From: Crenothrix sp043729335
Lineage (GTDB): Bacteria; Pseudomonadota; Gammaproteobacteria; Methylococcales; Methylomonadaceae
Reading direction: 5' to 3'
NCBI RefSeq assembly: GCF_043729335.1
Contig: NZ_JAYTLQ010000029.1
Span: forward strand, 1 to 64,000
Length of the DNA stretch: 64,000 bases
The notes under the pieces are model-generated. The model ran no database searches and was not told the DNA's origin. It saw only the letters and a program-made list of their open reading frames with translations. The translations under genes and the position numbers were made by a program. Below are positions 61,443-64,000 of the stretch, piece after piece. The first letter of the stretch is position 1; every line of letters starts with the position of its first letter.

Positions 61443-61847
61443 ATGGGTATGTTACAAGAGTTTAAAGAATTTGCGATTAAAGGTAATGTTATTGATTTAG
61501 CAGTCGGTGTCATCGTAGGCGCGGCGTTCGGTAAAATCGTTTCGTCTTTTGTCGCTGACGTTGTTATGCCGCCGATAGGCGTTATGGTTGGCGGTGTAGA
61601 TTTTTCCAAGCTGGCGGTAACTCTAAAAGAAAAAGTGGGTGATGTGCCTGCGGTAACGTTAAATTATGGTGTTTTCCTACAAACCATAGTGGATTTCACT
61701 ATTGTTGCTTTTGTTATTTTTATGGTCATAAAAATGATCAATAGTCTTAAAAGAGCAGAAGCGGCTGCACCAGAAGCCCCGCATGCGCCTACCAAAGAGG
61801 AATTACTGCTGACTGAAATCAGGGATTTATTAAGATCTAAAAATTAA
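61443..61847 (+). CDS. mscL: large-conductance mechanosensitive channel MscL
   Basis: The 134-residue channel shows EFKEFAIKGNVIDLAVGVIVGAAFG and the second helix IVDFTIVAFVIFMVIKMINSL, with the cytoplasmic C-terminal helix TKEELLLTEIRDLLRSK. It opens under hypo-osmotic shock. AAGGAG precedes the start. An inverted repeat separates it from convergent clpB. Confidence 0.96.
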   Translation: MGMLQEFKEFAIKGNVIDLAVGVIVGAAFGKIVSSFVADVVMPPIGVMVGGVDFSKLAVTLKEKVGDVPAVTLNYGVFLQTIVDFTIVAFVIFMVIKMINSLKRAEAAAPEAPHAPTKEELLLTEIRDLLRSKN

Positions 61848-61885
61848 TGCCCTTGATTTTTGTTGTTAGAACAAATTTGCTTTGA

Positions 61886-61949
61886 GTTCCGTTCAAGACT
61901 GCGTTAGAAACATTATTGTTACAGTATTTCTAACACATCTTGACGGAAC
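61886..61949. terminator. hairpin between convergent mscL and clpB
   Basis: The arm GTTCCGTTCAAGACTGCG plus TTAGAAA (61886-61910) pairs imperfectly with TTTCTAACACATCTTGACGG plus AAC (61927-61949) around a 16-base loop. It serves the converging genes as a possible bidirectional terminator. It lacks a T-tract. Confidence 0.5.
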
Positions 61950-61967
61950 ACATTAACCAAAAAGCGG

Positions 61968-64000
61968 TTATTTTTTTGAAAACCGCAACTGATCGTTTTC
62001 AACATCAACCATTATAGTATCGCCAGCAATAAAATGGCTCGCCAATATGTCTTGTGCCAGAGGATTTTCCAGCTGTTGCTGAATAGCCCGCTTCATAGGC
62101 CTTGCCCCGTAAACCGGGTCAAATCCAGCTTCACCCAACAAATCCAAAGCCTCATCATTTATTTCAAAGTGGATATCGCGATCCAAAAGACGTTTACGCA
62201 AAAACTCAATTTGTATACATGAAATAGCTCGGATCTGTTTTTGGTCTAACGGATGAAAAACCACCGCTTCGTCGATGCGATTGATAAATTCAGGCCTAAA
62301 CTGACGGCCGACAATTTCCATAACCGCCGCTTTCATGGCATGGTAATTCGCTTCACCAGCTAATTCCTGAATACGTGCAGAACCCAAATTAGAAGTCATT
62401 ACAATCACAGTGTTTCTAAAATCTACCGTTCTGCCCTGTCCATCGGTCAATCTGCCGTCATCTAGTACTTGCAACAGGATATTAAATACATCAGGATGGG
62501 CTTTTTCAATTTCATCCAACAAGATAACCGAATAAGGCTTACGTCTTACCAATTCAGTTAAATACCCACCTTCTTCATAGCCCACATACCCTGGAGGCGC
62601 ACCGATTAAACGTGCCACCGAATGTTTTTCCATAAACTCAGACATATCAATACGCACCATTGCATCAGGCGTATCAAATAAAAATTCGGCCAACGCTTTG
62701 CACAGTTCGGTTTTACCTACACCGGTAGGCCCTAAAAATAAAAACGAACCATTGGGGCGATTAGGATCAGACAATCCGGCTCTGGAGCGTCTTATGGCAT
62801 TGCTGACCGCTTTAAGCGCTTCTTCTTGGCCAACAACCCGTTTATTAAGCTGCTCTTCCATATGTAACAGCTTCTCGCGTTCGCCTTCCATCATTTTGGA
62901 CACTGGAATACCTGTCCATTTTGAGACGACTTCGGCGATTTCTTCTTCGGTGACTTTATTACGCAATAAAGTCATTTTTTTCTCTTCCATGGGCACGGCT
63001 TGCAGCTGTTTTTCTAGCGCGGGAATAATCCCATACTGCAATTCTGACATGCGTGCCAAGTCGTTAGTACGGCTAGCCGCTTCCAATTCCGTTCTAGCGT
63101 GCTCGAGTTTTTCTTTAATAGAAGCTGAACCTTGCAAGGATGCCTTTTCGGCTTTCCAGATTTTTTCCAGATCAGAATATTCTTTTTCCAGATTATTAAT
63201 ATCATCCTCTAGAATACCCAGACGCTTCTTGGAAGCCGCATCAGATTCTTTTTTCAGCGCCACTTGTTCAATTTTCAGCTGAATCAAGCGCCGATATAAT
63301 TTATCCATTTCTTCGGGTTTGGAATCCATTTCCATACGAATACGGCTGGCGGCTTCATCAATTAGATCGATGGCTTTGTCAGGTAATTGGCGGTCGGCAA
63401 TATAGCGATAAGACAAAGTTGCCGCGGCAACCAATGCCGGATCGGTAATATCTACCCCATGATGCACTTCGTATTTTTCTTTCAAACCACGCAAAATGGC
63501 AATGGTATCTTCAACGGAAGGCTGATCGACCAAGACCTTCTGAAAACGACGCTCCAAAGCGGCATCTTTTTCAACATACTTCCGGTATTCATCTAGCGTG
63601 GTCGCGCCCACACAATGCAATTCGCCACGCGCCAAAGCGGGTTTTAACATGTTGCCCGCATCCATGGCCCCTTCAGCTTTACCCGCACCGACCATGGTAT
63701 GCAATTCATCAATAAATAAAATAACCTGACCTTCTTGCTTGGCTAAATCATTAAGCACCGCTTTCAGGCGCTCTTCAAATTCACCCCGAAACTTAGCGCC
63801 GGCAATAAGAGCTGCCATATCCAGTGCCAACACTTTTTTATGTTTCATGCTTTCCGGTACTTCACCGTTAACAATACGTTGCGCGAGACCTTCAACGATG
63901 GCGGTTTTGCCTACGCCAGGCTCGCCAATTAATACTGGATTGTTTTTGGTGCGGCGTTGCAATACTTGAATAGTACGACGAATTTCGTCATCTCTGCCGA
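61968..64000 (-). CDS. clpB: ATP-dependent chaperone ClpB, 5' end outside the window
   Basis: At least 677 residues of the C-terminal part are present and the frame is open to the right edge (GRDDEIRRTIQVLQRRTKNN). Walker A GEPGVGKTAIVEGL and VGPTGVGKTE-like FLGPTGVGKTELCKAL mark two AAA+ domains, with the ClpB middle coiled coil between (about 240-360). It rescues aggregated protein together with DnaK. The start lies beyond 64000. Confidence 0.97.
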   Translation of the reverse strand, partial: GRDDEIRRTIQVLQRRTKNNPVLIGEPGVGKTAIVEGLAQRIVNGEVPESMKHKKVLALDMAALIAGAKFRGEFEERLKAVLNDLAKQEGQVILFIDELHTMVGAGKAEGAMDAGNMLKPALARGELHCVGATTLDEYRKYVEKDAALERRFQKVLVDQPSVEDTIAILRGLKEKYEVHHGVDITDPALVAAATLSYRYIADRQLPDKAIDLIDEAASRIRMEMDSKPEEMDKLYRRLIQLKIEQVALKKESDAASKKRLGILEDDINNLEKEYSDLEKIWKAEKASLQGSASIKEKLEHARTELEAASRTNDLARMSELQYGIIPALEKQLQAVPMEEKKMTLLRNKVTEEEIAEVVSKWTGIPVSKMMEGEREKLLHMEEQLNKRVVGQEEALKAVSNAIRRSRAGLSDPNRPNGSFLFLGPTGVGKTELCKALAEFLFDTPDAMVRIDMSEFMEKHSVARLIGAPPGYVGYEEGGYLTELVRRKPYSVILLDEIEKAHPDVFNILLQVLDDGRLTDGQGRTVDFRNTVIVMTSNLGSARIQELAGEANYHAMKAAVMEIVGRQFRPEFINRIDEAVVFHPLDQKQIRAISCIQIEFLRKRLLDRDIHFEINDEALDLLGEAGFDPVYGARPMKRAIQQQLENPLAQDILASHFIAGDTIMVDVENDQLRFSKK

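Noticed and set aside
1..64000. tRNA, rRNA genes or CRISPR arrays
   Set aside because: No tRNA cloverleaf, rRNA stretch or repeat-spacer array was recognised by eye; a tRNAscan-SE, Infernal and CRISPR-finder run would settle this.

Overview
The window looks like chromosomal DNA of a gammaproteobacterium of about 45% GC, most likely an aerobic methanotroph of the order Methylococcales. This is an inference. It rests on the gene set: a CIRCE/HrcA-controlled hrcA-grpE-dnaK-dnaJ-dapB heat-shock block, a PPi-dependent phosphofructokinase of methanotroph type, a HoxX-type hydrogenase maturation gene, bluB-cobT, heptosyltransferases waaF/waaC and glnE. No methane-oxidation gene lies in the window, so the genus is not determined.

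Layout. 1-12 kb, nearly all minus strand: a small lipoprotein, sufT, a YciK-like SDR, ubiG, a YeeZ-like epimerase, a DUF523-DUF1722 protein, a hypothetical gene, dapB, dnaJ, a DUF29 gene placed between dnaJ and dnaK together with a small transposon-like repeat, dnaK, grpE, and hrcA behind a perfect CIRCE operator. 12-17.5 kb is accessory: a slipin, a secreted protein, a PIN-like protein, a BrnA-like antitoxin remnant, a ParDE pair with a near-perfect palindromic operator, a DJ-1 family enzyme and a heptad-repeat coiled coil fused to a PD-(D/E)XK-like nuclease domain. 17.5-19.3 kb: bluB-cobT. 19.3-26.3 kb: a 1356-residue envelope protein, a PiT permease, a membrane protein and a LOG-family protein. 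26.4-32.2 kb: hoxX broken by one frameshift, a GlxA-type AraC regulator, and an operon of a ferredoxin-bearing flavin reductase with a PPOX-globin fusion. 32.2-38.5 kb: a candidate small RNA, an orphan transposase OrfA-like gene, a LuxR-type pseudogene split by a miniature element, a probable secreted FAM20-like kinase, an RTX protein and a reprolysin-like metalloprotease. 38.8-54.3 kb: dbpA, a hotdog/APH gene pair, rdgB-rph, a Ser/Thr kinase, yicC-gmk, a Sco-diheme peroxidase fusion, glnE, ilvE and waaF; waaC follows to 55.3 kb. 55.5-64 kb: pfp, a BLUF-PsiE fusion between two copies of a 78-bp repeat, sua5, phoR-phoB, mscL, and clpB running off the right end.

Most unusual content. The clearest candidate for something new is the 289-residue BLUF-PsiE protein (56893-57762). 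All canonical flavin-pocket residues of a BLUF blue-light sensor are present at canonical spacing, joined to a four-helix PsiE membrane domain, with the gene bracketed by direct repeats 44 bp from its start and 44 bp from its stop. Next come a secreted protein with the Lys/Glu/Asp/Asp-Asn-Gly layout of FAM20 kinases, a PPOX-globin fusion with no evident proximal histidine, a Sco-MauG fusion, and a decayed LuxR gene cut by a miniature inverted-repeat element.

Repeats are frequent. At least six families of palindromic or miniature elements occupy intergenic DNA, several with recognisable terminal inverted repeats and one with a 10-bp target duplication. Some mark where accessory genes interrupt conserved gene order.
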